Shown in pieces: positions 8,060 through 16,756 of a stretch of 61,873 bases of DNA. The stretch lies in NCBI GenBank assembly GCA_036397035.1, contig DASWJS010000033.1, positions 1-61,873 on the forward strand, in the 5' to 3' direction. How positions within the stretch are numbered: position 1 is the first letter of the stretch; each line of letters starts with the position of its first letter. A program made the position numbers and the translations under genes. The notes under the pieces were generated by a model that searched no databases, was not told the DNA's origin, and saw nothing but the letters and a program-made list of their open reading frames with translations. The stretch is from DASWJS01 sp036397035. GTDB taxonomy: Bacteria > Actinomycetota > AC-67.

Positions 8060-10357
8060 ATGGCAGGCATCCATCCATACTCGCTGGAACGCGAGATCGG
8101 CGGAAAGACCTTTCGCCTCGAAAGCGGCCGGCTGGCGGGACTCGCCGACGGCGCCGTCCTGATCACCCTCGGCGAGACCCAGGTGCTGTGCACCGCGGTC
8201 GCGTCGAAGAAGCCCAAGGAGCAGCTCGACTTCTTCCCGCTGACCGTCGACGTCGAAGAGCGCATGTACGCGGCGGGCAAGATCCCCGGCTCGTTCTTCC
8301 GTCGCGAGGGACGGCCGTCGGAGACGGCGATCCTCACGTGCCGGCTGGTCGACCGGCCGCTCCGCCCGTCGTTCCCGAAGGGCTTCCGCAACGAGGTCCA
8401 CATCATCGCGACCATCACCTCGGTCGATCACATGAACCCCTTCGACGTGCTGGCGATTACCGGCGCGTCGGCGGCCGTCACGCTCGGCGGGCTCCCCTTC
8501 GACGGCCCGTTGGCCGGCATCCGCATGGGCTACCGCAACGGGAGCTGGATCCCGTTCCCGACGTTCCAGGAGGTCGAGGAGTGCACGTTCGACCTCGTCG
8601 TCGGCGGCGCTTCCAACGAGCAGGGCGAGGTCCGCATCATCATGGTCGAGGCCGAGGCGACCGAGGGCGCCTGGAACCTGATCAAGGGCGGGCATGAGGC
8701 GCCGACCGAGGCGGTCGTCGCGCGCGGGCTCGAAGAAGCCAAGGACCTGATCCGCGAGCTGTGCGACCTCCAGCGCGAGTTCGCCAAGCTGGCCGCAAAG
8801 CCCGTGCGCGAGTTCCAGACCTTCCCCGAGTACAGCGAGGAAGTCTTCGACCGGGTCAAGGCGAGCGTCGGGCAGCCGCTGGCGGAGGCGCTCCAGATCG
8901 CCGACAAGGCCGAGCGCGAAGCCGCGATCGACGAGATCAAGGCGTCGATGGCCGAGGCGCTGTCGGCCGACGAAGCCCTCGCAGAGCGGGAAGCGGAGTT
9001 CAGCCCGGCGTTCCGCTCGCTCACCAAGCAGATCGTCCGCAAGCGGATCGTCACCGACGGCCTGCGCATCGACGGACGCAAGGTCGACGAGATCCGTCCG
9101 CTGCACGCCGACATCCGGGTGCTGCCCCGCGCGCACGGGACCGGACTGTTCCAGCGCGGCGAGACCCAGGTCATGTCGATCGCGACGCTCGGCATGATGC
9201 GCATGACGCAGATGATCGACACGCTCGACCCGGGCGACGAGAAGCGATACATGCACCACTACAACTTCCCGCCCTTCTCCACCGGCGAGACCGGGTTCAT
9301 GCGCGGGCCGAAGCGGCGTGAGATCGGCCACGGCGCGCTGGCCGAGCGCGCGCTGCTCCCCGTGGTCCCGGCCGAGGACGAGTTCCCCTACGCCATCCGC
9401 GTCGTCAGCGAGGTCCTCAGCTCGAACGGCTCGACGTCGATGGCGAGCGTTTGCGGGTCCACGCTTGCGCTGATGGACGCCGGCGTGCCGATCTACGCGC
9501 CCGTTGCCGGAATCGCGATGGGGCTGATCTACGAGGACGACCAGTACGTGACCCTGACCGACATCCTCGGCCAGGAGGACGCGTTCGGCGACATGGACTT
9601 CAAGGTCGCCGGCACCGAGGACTTCGTCACGGCGCTGCAGCTCGACACCAAGCTGACCGGCATCCCGGCCGACGTGCTCGGCCGGGCGCTGGAGCAGGCC
9701 AAGGTGGCCCGCATGCAGATCCTCGACGCGATCCGGTCGGCGATCGCCGAGCCGCGGTCGGAGCTGTCCGAGCACGCGCCCAAGATCCTCATGATCCAGA
9801 TCCCGGTCGACAAGATCGGCGAGGTGATCGGGCCGAAGGGCAAGAAGATCAACGAGATCCAGGCCGAGACCGGCGCCGAGATTGACATCCAGGACGACGG
9901 CCGGGTGTTCATCGCCTCGCTCGGCGGTACCGGCGCCGAGGAGGCGCTCACGATGATCGAAGGCATCGCGAACCCGGTCATGCCCGAGCCGGGCTTGCGG
10001 TTCGACGGCAAGATCACCGGCCTGCGCGAGGGGCTCGGGCTCTTCGTCCAGGTGCCGGGATCGTCCAAGGACGGCCTCGCGCACATCTCCAAGCTCGGCT
10101 TCGGCAAGCGCATCGAGACGCTCGAAGGCGCCTACACTATCGGCGACACGATCGCGGTCGAGGTGCAGAAGGTCGACGAGGCGCTCGGGAAGATCTCGCT
10201 GAGTCCGATCAACCCGGAGACGGGCGAGCGCTACGACGGCCCGGAGCGCAAGCCTCGTGAGGGCGGGGACCGTCCCCGGGGCGACCGGCCGCGCGGCGAC
10301 CGCGGGGATCGCGGCGGCGAGCGCCGGCGCCGGCGGCCGCGCGAGGGTCGCGACTAA
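8060..10357 (+). CDS. pnp: Polyribonucleotide nucleotidyltransferase (PNPase)
   Basis: PNPase degrades RNA 3' to 5' by phosphorolysis and can add tails in reverse. The 765-residue protein has two RNase PH-like domains separated by a helical domain: the first about 1-215, the second beginning near residue 320 with GLRIDGRKVDEIRPL. A KH domain (GxxG loop IGPKGKKI near 592) and an S1 domain (about 645-710) follow. From about 720 there is an Arg/Gly/Asp-rich tail (repeated GDRPRGDR), common in actinobacterial PNPases and likely RNA-binding. The ATG has the Shine-Dalgarno AGGAGG. The next gene follows 10 bp later. Confidence 0.97.
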   Translation: MAGIHPYSLEREIGGKTFRLESGRLAGLADGAVLITLGETQVLCTAVASKKPKEQLDFFPLTVDVEERMYAAGKIPGSFFRREGRPSETAILTCRLVDRPLRPSFPKGFRNEVHIIATITSVDHMNPFDVLAITGASAAVTLGGLPFDGPLAGIRMGYRNGSWIPFPTFQEVEECTFDLVVGGASNEQGEVRIIMVEAEATEGAWNLIKGGHEAPTEAVVARGLEEAKDLIRELCDLQREFAKLAAKPVREFQTFPEYSEEVFDRVKASVGQPLAEALQIADKAEREAAIDEIKASMAEALSADEALAEREAEFSPAFRSLTKQIVRKRIVTDGLRIDGRKVDEIRPLHADIRVLPRAHGTGLFQRGETQVMSIATLGMMRMTQMIDTLDPGDEKRYMHHYNFPPFSTGETGFMRGPKRREIGHGALAERALLPVVPAEDEFPYAIRVVSEVLSSNGSTSMASVCGSTLALMDAGVPIYAPVAGIAMGLIYEDDQYVTLTDILGQEDAFGDMDFKVAGTEDFVTALQLDTKLTGIPADVLGRALEQAKVARMQILDAIRSAIAEPRSELSEHAPKILMIQIPVDKIGEVIGPKGKKINEIQAETGAEIDIQDDGRVFIASLGGTGAEEALTMIEGIANPVMPEPGLRFDGKITGLREGLGLFVQVPGSSKDGLAHISKLGFGKRIETLEGAYTIGDTIAVEVQKVDEALGKISLSPINPETGERYDGPERKPREGGDRPRGDRPRGDRGDRGGERRRRRPREGRD

Positions 10358-10367
10358 GCGACGGGCG

Positions 10368-11633
10368 ATGGACGAGCACCGGCGAACGATCCTGCCGTCG
10401 GGCGTCCGGGTGATCACCCAGCACCTGCCCGGGCAGCGCTCGGTCACGGCCGGCGCCTGGATCGGGGTCGGCTCGCGCCACGAGCCCGAGGAGCTTGCCG
10501 GCGCCGCGCACTTCCTGGAGCACATGCTCTTCAAGGGGACGCCCGCGCGGTCGGCGCTGCGGATCGCGCAGGACTTCGACGCGGTGGGCGGCGACTTGAA
10601 CGCCTTCACCACGAAGGAGTTCACCTGCATCCACGGCCGGGTGCTCGGCGAAGACCTGCCGATGACGCTGGAGACGATGGCCGACATGGTCGCCAACGCG
10701 ACCCTCGCGCCCGAGGACGTCGAGTCGGAGCGCGCGGTGGTCATCGACGAGATCGCGATGCACGAGGACACGCCCGACGACGCCGCCTACGACGCGTGCC
10801 ACGAGCTGCTGTGGCCAGGCAACCCGCTCGGCCGCCGGATCCACGGCGACGCGTCCCGCGTGCGCGCGATCACGCGCGAGCAGCTCGCGGCCTTCCATGC
10901 CGCCGGCCACGGGAGCGCGCCGCTGGTGGTCTCCGCGGCGGGCAACGTCGACCACGACGCCGTCGTGGACCTCGTCGCTCGGCTGTTCGGCGAGCGGCCG
11001 GCGCCGCGCGAGGCGGTGTGGGCGATTCCCGACGTCGCTCCGGGCGGGCTGTCGGCGGTCGTGCGCGACCTGGAGCAGGTCCACGTCGTCTACGGGACGA
11101 CCGGGATCCCGCGTGGCGACGAGCGGCGCTGGCCCCTGTCGATCCTGAACGTCGCGCTCGGCGGCGGCATGAGCTCGCGGCTCTTCCAGGAGATCAGGGA
11201 GCGCCGGGGCCTCGCCTACGCGATCGCCTCCGGGCACCAGGCCTTCTCCGACGCCGGGGCGTTCACCGTCTACGCTGGCTGCTCGGCGGACCACGTCGGC
11301 GAGGTCCTGTCGATCACGCGCGACCAGATCGCCGCGGTGGTCCAGGAGGGCATCACGGAGGAGGAGCTGCGGCGCGCCGTCGGCCACGTGCGGGGGAGCC
11401 TCATCTCCTCGCTCGACGAAGCGGCATCGCTGATGTCCCACATCGGCAAGAGCGAGCTGTGCCTGCGGCGAACGCTCACCACGCAGGAGATGATCGACCG
11501 GGTGGAGGCGGTGACGCTCGGGGACGTACACGCGATCGCTCGCGAGCTGCTCGCCGGCAAGCCGTGGTCGCTGTCGGTGCTGGGGCCCGCGGTCCCGGTG
11601 GACATGACCGCGTTCGTCGGGGAAGCGGCGTGA
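10368..11633 (+). CDS. M16 family zinc metallopeptidase
   Basis: A single-chain M16 peptidase (pitrilysin/processing-peptidase-like, PqqL/YmxG group) of 421 residues. The inverted zinc motif HFLEH is at 48-52, with the distal glutamate in the ERAVVIDEIAMHED segment. The second, inactive-type half contains GGGMSSRLFQEIRERRGLAY. No signal peptide is visible, so it is probably cytoplasmic. I use ATG 10368 (MDEHRR), 10 bp after pnp; upstream in-frame codons lie inside pnp. The substrate is unknown. Actinobacterial genomes keep this gene between pnp and dapB, as here. Confidence 0.9.
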   Translation: MDEHRRTILPSGVRVITQHLPGQRSVTAGAWIGVGSRHEPEELAGAAHFLEHMLFKGTPARSALRIAQDFDAVGGDLNAFTTKEFTCIHGRVLGEDLPMTLETMADMVANATLAPEDVESERAVVIDEIAMHEDTPDDAAYDACHELLWPGNPLGRRIHGDASRVRAITREQLAAFHAAGHGSAPLVVSAAGNVDHDAVVDLVARLFGERPAPREAVWAIPDVAPGGLSAVVRDLEQVHVVYGTTGIPRGDERRWPLSILNVALGGGMSSRLFQEIRERRGLAYAIASGHQAFSDAGAFTVYAGCSADHVGEVLSITRDQIAAVVQEGITEEELRRAVGHVRGSLISSLDEAASLMSHIGKSELCLRRTLTTQEMIDRVEAVTLGDVHAIARELLAGKPWSLSVLGPAVPVDMTAFVGEAA

Positions 11634-12412
11634 TTCGCGTCGGCGTCGTCGGGGCGCTCGGACGCATGGGCTCGGCAGTCTGCCGCGCGGTCGTCGCCGA
11701 TCCCGAGACCGCTCTGGTGGCGGCCGTCGACGTTCGAGCCGCTAACGAATGGATCACGACGTCCGACGGGTCGAAGGTGCAGGTCGACGCGGAGATGGAC
11801 GTCCTGACGCAGGCCGAGGTGGACGTCGCGGTGGACTTTACCCACCCGAGCGCCGTGCTGGAGAACGCGCGCTGGTGCGTGCAGCACGCGATCGACGTCG
11901 TCGTCGGCACGACCGGCCTGTCCGACCGCGACGTCGACGAGCTTCGCCGGCTGATCGACGCCGAGGGCAACGAGTCCAACGTCTTCGTCGCACCGAACTT
12001 CGCCACGGGAGCCGTGCTCATGATGCGGTTCGCAGCCGAGGCCGCCCGGCACTTCCCGAGCATCGAGATCGTCGAGCTGCACCACGACGGCAAGGCGGAC
12101 GCCCCGAGCGGCACCGCCCTGGCCACCGCGCGCGTGATCGCCGAGTCGCGACCCGGTGCGCCGGCCCCGCAGAGCGCGGAGGTGGTGCCGGGTGCGCGCG
12201 GCGGCGACGTCGAGGGCATCCGGGTGCACTCCGTGCGACTCCCCGGGCTCGTCGCCCACCAGGAGGTGATCCTGGGCTCGCCGGGGCAGACGCTCACGAT
12301 CCGGCACGACTCGACCGACCGGGAGAGCTTCATGCCGGGAGTCCTGCTCGCCGTGAAGAAGATCAAGGACCACCCGGGCTTGACGGTGGGCCTGGAAGCG
12401 TTGCTCGACTGA
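11630..12412 (+). CDS. dapB: 4-hydroxy-tetrahydrodipicolinate reductase
   Basis: DapB reduces the dihydrodipicolinate precursor with NAD(P)H in the lysine/meso-DAP pathway. The 260-residue product has the Rossmann motif GVVGALGRMG at the N-terminus, APNFATGAVLM, and the catalytic segment ELHHDGKADAPSGTA with the His pair and Lys. The GTG start overlaps the M16 stop (GTGA). Its product, meso-DAP after later steps, is the amino acid that MurE in this window is predicted to add to peptidoglycan. Confidence 0.96.
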   Translation: MIRVGVVGALGRMGSAVCRAVVADPETALVAAVDVRAANEWITTSDGSKVQVDAEMDVLTQAEVDVAVDFTHPSAVLENARWCVQHAIDVVVGTTGLSDRDVDELRRLIDAEGNESNVFVAPNFATGAVLMMRFAAEAARHFPSIEIVELHHDGKADAPSGTALATARVIAESRPGAPAPQSAEVVPGARGGDVEGIRVHSVRLPGLVAHQEVILGSPGQTLTIRHDSTDRESFMPGVLLAVKKIKDHPGLTVGLEALLD

Positions 12413-12537
12413 GGTTCGCCTTCGGGTCCGAAGCCGTCTGGTACGACCGAACCATCCGAAACGCGCATTGACGCTCCGGGCGGCCACCCGGTAAGGAGCA
12501 GGATGATGCGTTCTGATCATCGGGCGGGAGCCGGGCG

Positions 12538-14589
12538 TTGACCGCCGAGGCTCCTGCCTTCGAGCCTTCGCCCGCCGAGTACGTCCCGGTCGAGCGGGAG
12601 GAGACGGTGCGAGACGCGCTTGGGGCGCGCGCCGTGCAGGGGCTCGCGCTCGCCGTCGGGGCGTCGAGCTTCGGGCTGGCGATCGCCTCCTTCCGGCTCG
12701 CGGACGCGGGCGGGCTCGCGACGTTCTGGCTTCCCTCGGGCCTCCTGCTCGCGGTGGCCCTGCGCGCGCGTCGCATCGAGTGGCCCGCTCATCTGGTCGC
12801 CGGAGCGGCCGGGGTGGCCGCCGCCGCCGCGGCGAGCGGGCACGGCACGCACGCGGTCGTCGCCTCGACGCTCGTCACGCTCGCCGCCGCCGCGACCGGC
12901 GCCGCGCTGGTGCGGTGGATACGGGGCGAGGGCGAGTCCGAGCCGGCGGGCGCCGCCGTCCTGATCGGCGCCGGCGGAGTCCTCGCGGCGGCGCTCGCCG
13001 CCGCCGCGGGCGCGCTGTGGCTCGACCGCTTCGCGAGCGTGCCGTTCGGCTCGTCGTTCGGCGCCGGCATGGCGGGCGTCGCGAGCGGGACCGTCGCGCT
13101 CTGCCCGGCGATCCTCGCCTGGACCGCGCGACGCTCGCCGGGTGAGCCGTCCCTGCGCCTTCCGGTCGCCGCGACCGCGATTGCCGCCGCGGCTGCCCTC
13201 GCCGTCGCGGTGTACGCGCCGTCGGCGCCGGGGGACGCGCTCCCGCGCGATCTGGCGTTCGTGGTCGCGCCGCTGCTGTTCGTCGGCTACCTGGCCGTGT
13301 TCGCGGGAACGGCCGCGACCGCGACGGCCGCCGCGGCGGTCTGGATCGTGGCGGCGTGGTTCACGGCGCGGGAGTACGGACCGCTCGTGCTCGCGGGGCA
13401 CGACGGCGTGCAACGCGTGCTCACCGTTCACTATCTGGACGGTACGGCGCTCGCGGCGCTGGTCCTGCTCGCGGTCGTGGTGTCCTCGCGCGAACGCGCG
13501 CGCGCCGAACGGCTCGCCATCGCGGAGAGCTTCGACGCGCTCGCCACGTCGGCGCCCGTCGGCATCCTGCTCACCGACGCGCGGGGGCGGTGCGTGTACA
13601 CGAACCCGCGCTGGTCGCGGATCACCCACATCTCGGCGGAGGCGGCGATCGGCGAAGGCTGGCGCGACATGCTCCATCCCGACGACCGCGCGCGCGTGCT
13701 GCGCTTGTTCGACGAGGCGTTCGCGGCGGGCGGGGACATGGCCGAGCGCTTCCGCATCCTCGGTCCGCTCGGCTCGGTCCGCTGGGTGTCGGCGCGCCTT
13801 GCCGTGCGCCGGACCCGGGGCGGGGAGGTCGCCGGGTTCGTCGGGACGCTCGGCGACATCACGGCCGACGTGGAGGCGGAGGACGCCAAGGCGTCGTTCC
13901 TGGCGCGCACCTCGCACGAGCTGCGCACGCCGCTGACCGTGATCCGCGGGCTCGCCCAGACGCTCGCGCGCGCGGACCTCACGGCGGACAAGCGCGAGGA
14001 GATGCTCGGCGTTGTGATCGATCGCGCGTCGCACCTGAACGCGCTGATCGACCGGCTCCTGCTCGCCGGAGGATCGGAGTCGGCCGACCTGCCGGAGTTC
14101 ACGCCGGCCGCGCTGCACCTCGGACCGCTCATCCGCACGCAGGCCGCGGCCGTGGAGGCGAGCCCCCGGCACGACGTCGTGATCGAGATCCCGAAGTCGC
14201 TGCCGCGTGCGTGGGCGAACGCGCGCGGGGTGTCCACGATCCTGGACGAGCTGGTGGACAACGCGATCAAGTTCTCGCCCGCGGGCGGCACGGTGACGCT
14301 CGACGTGCGCGCCGACGACGGCCGCATCGTCGTGGGCGTGGCCGACTGGGGCATCGGCATGGACGACGAGCAGCAGCAGCGCTGCTTCGACAAGTTCTGG
14401 CAGGCGGAGGATCGCGACTCGCGCAGCTTCGAGGGCACCGGGATCGGGTTGTTCGTCGTGCAGGAAACCGTGCGCGCGATGGGCGGGGACGTCTGGGTCA
14501 AGAGCATCCTCGGCTCGGGCACCCGGTTCGAGTTCGCCCTGCCGGTCGCGCCCGCGGGGGGCTCGCGCCGCCGCGCCGCCGCGTCCTGA
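12538..14589 (+). CDS. Membrane sensor histidine kinase (MASE1-PAS-HisKA-HATPase)
   Basis: A 683-residue sensor kinase. The N-terminal part (about 25-320) is hydrophobic, with some eight membrane segments resembling MASE1. A PAS domain (about 325-440, PVGILLTDARGRCVYTNPRW) follows. HisKA has the phospho-acceptor H460 in TSHELRTPLTVI, and HATPase_c has N575 (ELVDNAIKF), DWGIGMD and GTGIGLFVVQE near 633. The start is TTG 12538 behind GGGAG; GTG 12607 is an alternative. There is no response regulator next to it, so it is an orphan whose partner and ligand are unknown. Confidence 0.88.
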   Translation: MTAEAPAFEPSPAEYVPVEREETVRDALGARAVQGLALAVGASSFGLAIASFRLADAGGLATFWLPSGLLLAVALRARRIEWPAHLVAGAAGVAAAAAASGHGTHAVVASTLVTLAAAATGAALVRWIRGEGESEPAGAAVLIGAGGVLAAALAAAAGALWLDRFASVPFGSSFGAGMAGVASGTVALCPAILAWTARRSPGEPSLRLPVAATAIAAAAALAVAVYAPSAPGDALPRDLAFVVAPLLFVGYLAVFAGTAATATAAAAVWIVAAWFTAREYGPLVLAGHDGVQRVLTVHYLDGTALAALVLLAVVVSSRERARAERLAIAESFDALATSAPVGILLTDARGRCVYTNPRWSRITHISAEAAIGEGWRDMLHPDDRARVLRLFDEAFAAGGDMAERFRILGPLGSVRWVSARLAVRRTRGGEVAGFVGTLGDITADVEAEDAKASFLARTSHELRTPLTVIRGLAQTLARADLTADKREEMLGVVIDRASHLNALIDRLLLAGGSESADLPEFTPAALHLGPLIRTQAAAVEASPRHDVVIEIPKSLPRAWANARGVSTILDELVDNAIKFSPAGGTVTLDVRADDGRIVVGVADWGIGMDDEQQQRCFDKFWQAEDRDSRSFEGTGIGLFVVQETVRAMGGDVWVKSILGSGTRFEFALPVAPAGGSRRRAAAS

Positions 14590-14610
14590 AGGGCCGTCGG
14601 TGGCCCCTGC

Positions 14611-14616
14611 TAGCAT
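14611..14616 (+). promoter_or_regulatory. -10 box of the ThyX-like gene
   Basis: TAGCAT ends 9 nt before the GTG at 14626, with no Shine-Dalgarno sequence between, so the mRNA is probably leaderless. The -35 region is weak (CTGAAG around 14586-14591, over the end of the kinase gene). Confidence 0.5.
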
Positions 14617-14625
14617 CGCCGCACC

Positions 14626-16251
14626 GTGACCGAGTTCGCCGGACACCCCTACGTCGTCGAGGAGTTCACCGCCGCAGAGCGCGCGATCCTGCTGCGCTAC
14701 TTCACCAACGTCGACCGCCCGGTCTTCGCGCTGCGCAACCTGCCGGAGATCGTCAAGGGCGCCCTCTTCGCGCGCTACTCGCGCACTCCGAAGTCGCTGC
14801 GCCGGCTGTTCCTAGACGAGTTCTACCGGGGCGAGACCGTCGCGGACCCCGGCGAGATCGGCGCGCAGCGCGCGGCCGAGCTGTACGACCGGATCTTCAT
14901 CGAGTTCGGCGACGACTCGGTCGCCCAACTCGGCGGCGCGCACCTCGCGGTCGAGCAAGGCTCGAACGTCCTGACCAAGCAGCTCGAGTGGGGCCGTCTC
15001 GCCGCATACCTGGAGCAGTCGACGCGCTACGTCCCGTACGACGACAAGCCGGGCGGGCGCTATCGCTACTACCGCGAGCCCGACGTCATGGCCGGCCCGC
15101 ACGCCGCCGCCTATACGGCCACGCTCGACGCGATCTTCGCCGCCTACGCGGCCGCGGTGCCCGAGGCGATCGCCGGCTACGAGCGCCGATTTCCGAAGCA
15201 GGCCGAGGACACCGCCTTCGTCTATCGTTCGACGATTCGCGCCAAGGCCCTGGACGCCCTTCGGGGCATGCTCCCGGCCGCGACGGTGTCCAACAGCGGC
15301 GTCTACGCGACCGGCCAGTCGTTCGAGCAGATGCTCCTTCGCATGCGCGCCTCGCCGTTGGCGGAGGTGCGCTCGGTCGCCGAGATGATGCTCGCCGAGC
15401 TGAACGAGGTCATCCCGGTCTTCCTGCAGCGGGTCGACGAGCCGGCCCGCGGCGGCGTCTGGACCGAGTACCTCGCCTCGACGCGAGCCTCGACGGCCGC
15501 GGCGACTGCCGAGGCGCTCGCCGGCTTCACGTCCGAGCCGCGCCCGCTCGTCACGCTCACCGACTGGGACCACGAAGGCGAGGAGAAGATGCTCGCGGCG
15601 ATGCTCTACGCAACGAGCGACCTGCCCGACGACGCGCTGCGCGAGCGGGTGCGGACGATGACGGCCGAGGATCGCCTGCGGCTCGCGCGCGCCTACGCGG
15701 GCGAACGCGGCAACCGGCGCCACCGGCCGGGCCGCGCGCTCGAGCGCACCGGCTACCGCTTCGACGTGCTGGCCGACTACGGCGCGTTCCGAGACTTGCA
15801 GCGCCACCGGATGCTCACGATCGAGTGGCAGGACCTTACCCCGCGGCACGGGTTCGAGATGCACCGGGACGTCGAGGAGCTGGGGCTCGGGTCGCGATTC
15901 CGCGAGTGCATGGATCGCTCGGCAGAGCTGTGGGAAATGCTCGCCGATCAGGGGCCGCAGGCGCAGTACGCGGTTTGCATGGCCTATCGGATCAGGTTCG
16001 TGATGCAGCTCAGCGCGCGTGAAGCGCTGCACCTGATCGAGCTGCGATCCTCGCCGCAGGGACACCCCGCCTACCGAGCCGTGGCGCACGAGATGCACCG
16101 GCAGATCGCGGAGGTGGCGGGGCATCGCATCGTCGCGGGGATGATGCGCTTCGTCGACACGAGCGACGTGGACCTGGAGCGTTTGGAGGCTGAGCGCCGG
16201 GCGGAGCGCAAGCGGGTCGCCGCGGCGGACCGGGCCGGCCGTCGGGGCTGA
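14626..16251 (+). CDS. Tandem ThyX-superfamily protein (FAD-dependent thymidylate synthase-like)
   Basis: This 541-residue protein is about twice the length of ThyX, the flavin-dependent enzyme that methylates dUMP to dTMP. The first half has a ThyX-type motif at 122-135 (WGRLAAYLEQSTRY): the E-x-S-x-R-Y end is intact, but the RHR start is W-G-R. The second half has the intact RHR at 393-395 (QRHRM), but the E-x-S-x-R-Y part is replaced by an altered TPRHG segment. The halves therefore look like a duplication with complementary losses. Family annotation is usually FAD-dependent thymidylate synthase; whether it makes dTMP is not certain. The GTG start is probably leaderless. Gene order near dapB resembles that of thyX in Streptomyces. 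Confidence 0.78.
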   Translation: MTEFAGHPYVVEEFTAAERAILLRYFTNVDRPVFALRNLPEIVKGALFARYSRTPKSLRRLFLDEFYRGETVADPGEIGAQRAAELYDRIFIEFGDDSVAQLGGAHLAVEQGSNVLTKQLEWGRLAAYLEQSTRYVPYDDKPGGRYRYYREPDVMAGPHAAAYTATLDAIFAAYAAAVPEAIAGYERRFPKQAEDTAFVYRSTIRAKALDALRGMLPAATVSNSGVYATGQSFEQMLLRMRASPLAEVRSVAEMMLAELNEVIPVFLQRVDEPARGGVWTEYLASTRASTAAATAEALAGFTSEPRPLVTLTDWDHEGEEKMLAAMLYATSDLPDDALRERVRTMTAEDRLRLARAYAGERGNRRHRPGRALERTGYRFDVLADYGAFRDLQRHRMLTIEWQDLTPRHGFEMHRDVEELGLGSRFRECMDRSAELWEMLADQGPQAQYAVCMAYRIRFVMQLSAREALHLIELRSSPQGHPAYRAVAHEMHRQIAEVAGHRIVAGMMRFVDTSDVDLERLEAERRAERKRVAAADRAGRRG

Positions 16252-16270
16252 CGGCGTCCGGGAGGAGTGG

Positions 16271-16408
16271 CTAGTCCTGGACGGTCTCGACGACCGGACC
16301 GGGCGCGAGCCAGTTCACGTCGTCGTCGTTGCCGAGACGAGCCTCGACGATCTCGATCGCCCTGGCGACTTCCCAGGAGGGCTCGTCTGCGAGTATCCAC
16401 GTGACCAT
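16271..16408 (-). CDS. Small hypothetical protein, 45 residues
   Basis: An ATG at 16408 on the minus strand has a strong Shine-Dalgarno sequence (GGAGAGGAGCTACCG just before the ATG) and opens a 45-codon frame to a TAG at 16271-16273. The product begins MVTWILADEPSWEVARAIE and ends with an acidic NDDDVNW stretch and ETVQD. I recognise no family. It is convergent with the ThyX-like gene (19-bp gap). Upstream on its own strand lie about 350 bp without another gene. The ribosome-binding site and amphipathic helix are the reasons to believe it. Confidence 0.5.
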   Translation of the reverse strand: MVTWILADEPSWEVARAIEIVEARLGNDDDVNWLAPGPVVETVQD

Positions 16409-16718
16409 CGGTAGCTCCTCTCCTCGCCGCCAGGATTCGACCAGGCCGCGAGGCTTCCCTGCGCGTGACAGGCGTTTTCCTTGCGAAGTTCGTTTTGTCT
16501 TCACCCAAACCGGCAAACGCGGCCGGCGGGCCGGCGACACAGGATTCAACGATGGCCTGAGGCGGCGGACACGGCCGCGCGCGCAAGTGGGAGGAAGCAT
16601 CCGGGAACGTCCGAGGAGCCCGCTCGGCACCGGTTTGCAGACGCATGAGCGGATGCGCGCGACGTGTGGTCCGCGACCGCACGGTCGGTGCGCCGGCGTC
16701 GCCCGCGCCGCTGCGTCA
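16409..16718. other. Non-coding gap between the 45-residue ORF and dinB
   Basis: About 310 bp with no convincing gene on either strand. It holds the presumed promoter region of the minus-strand ORF (relatively AT-rich around 16470-16520), a GCCGGC-GG-GCCGGC palindrome near 16520-16535, and two copies of CAGGATTC near 16431 and 16539. No terminator with a U-tract is visible. Confidence 0.4.
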
Positions 16719-16747
16719 TTGCGCGGCCCGACTCCCGGCGATACGCT
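16719..16747 (+). promoter_or_regulatory. dinB promoter, leaderless type
   Basis: TTGCGC (16719-16724) and TACGCT (16742-16747) are separated by 17 bp. The -10 ends 9 nt before the dinB ATG and there is no Shine-Dalgarno sequence, so a leaderless transcript is likely. I see no LexA-type SOS box in this interval. Confidence 0.6.
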
Positions 16748-16756
16748 GAGCCGAAC

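Noticed and set aside
7938..8162. A GTG-started 74-codon frame in the pnp leader
   Set aside because: It overlaps the start of pnp by over 100 bp, lacks a well-spaced ribosome-binding site and has no recognisable features.
16430..16550. GTCGAATCC-like sequences on the minus strand resembling a tRNA T-loop
   Set aside because: The flanking bases do not form a T-arm or acceptor stem and no anticodon arm is present at the right distance.
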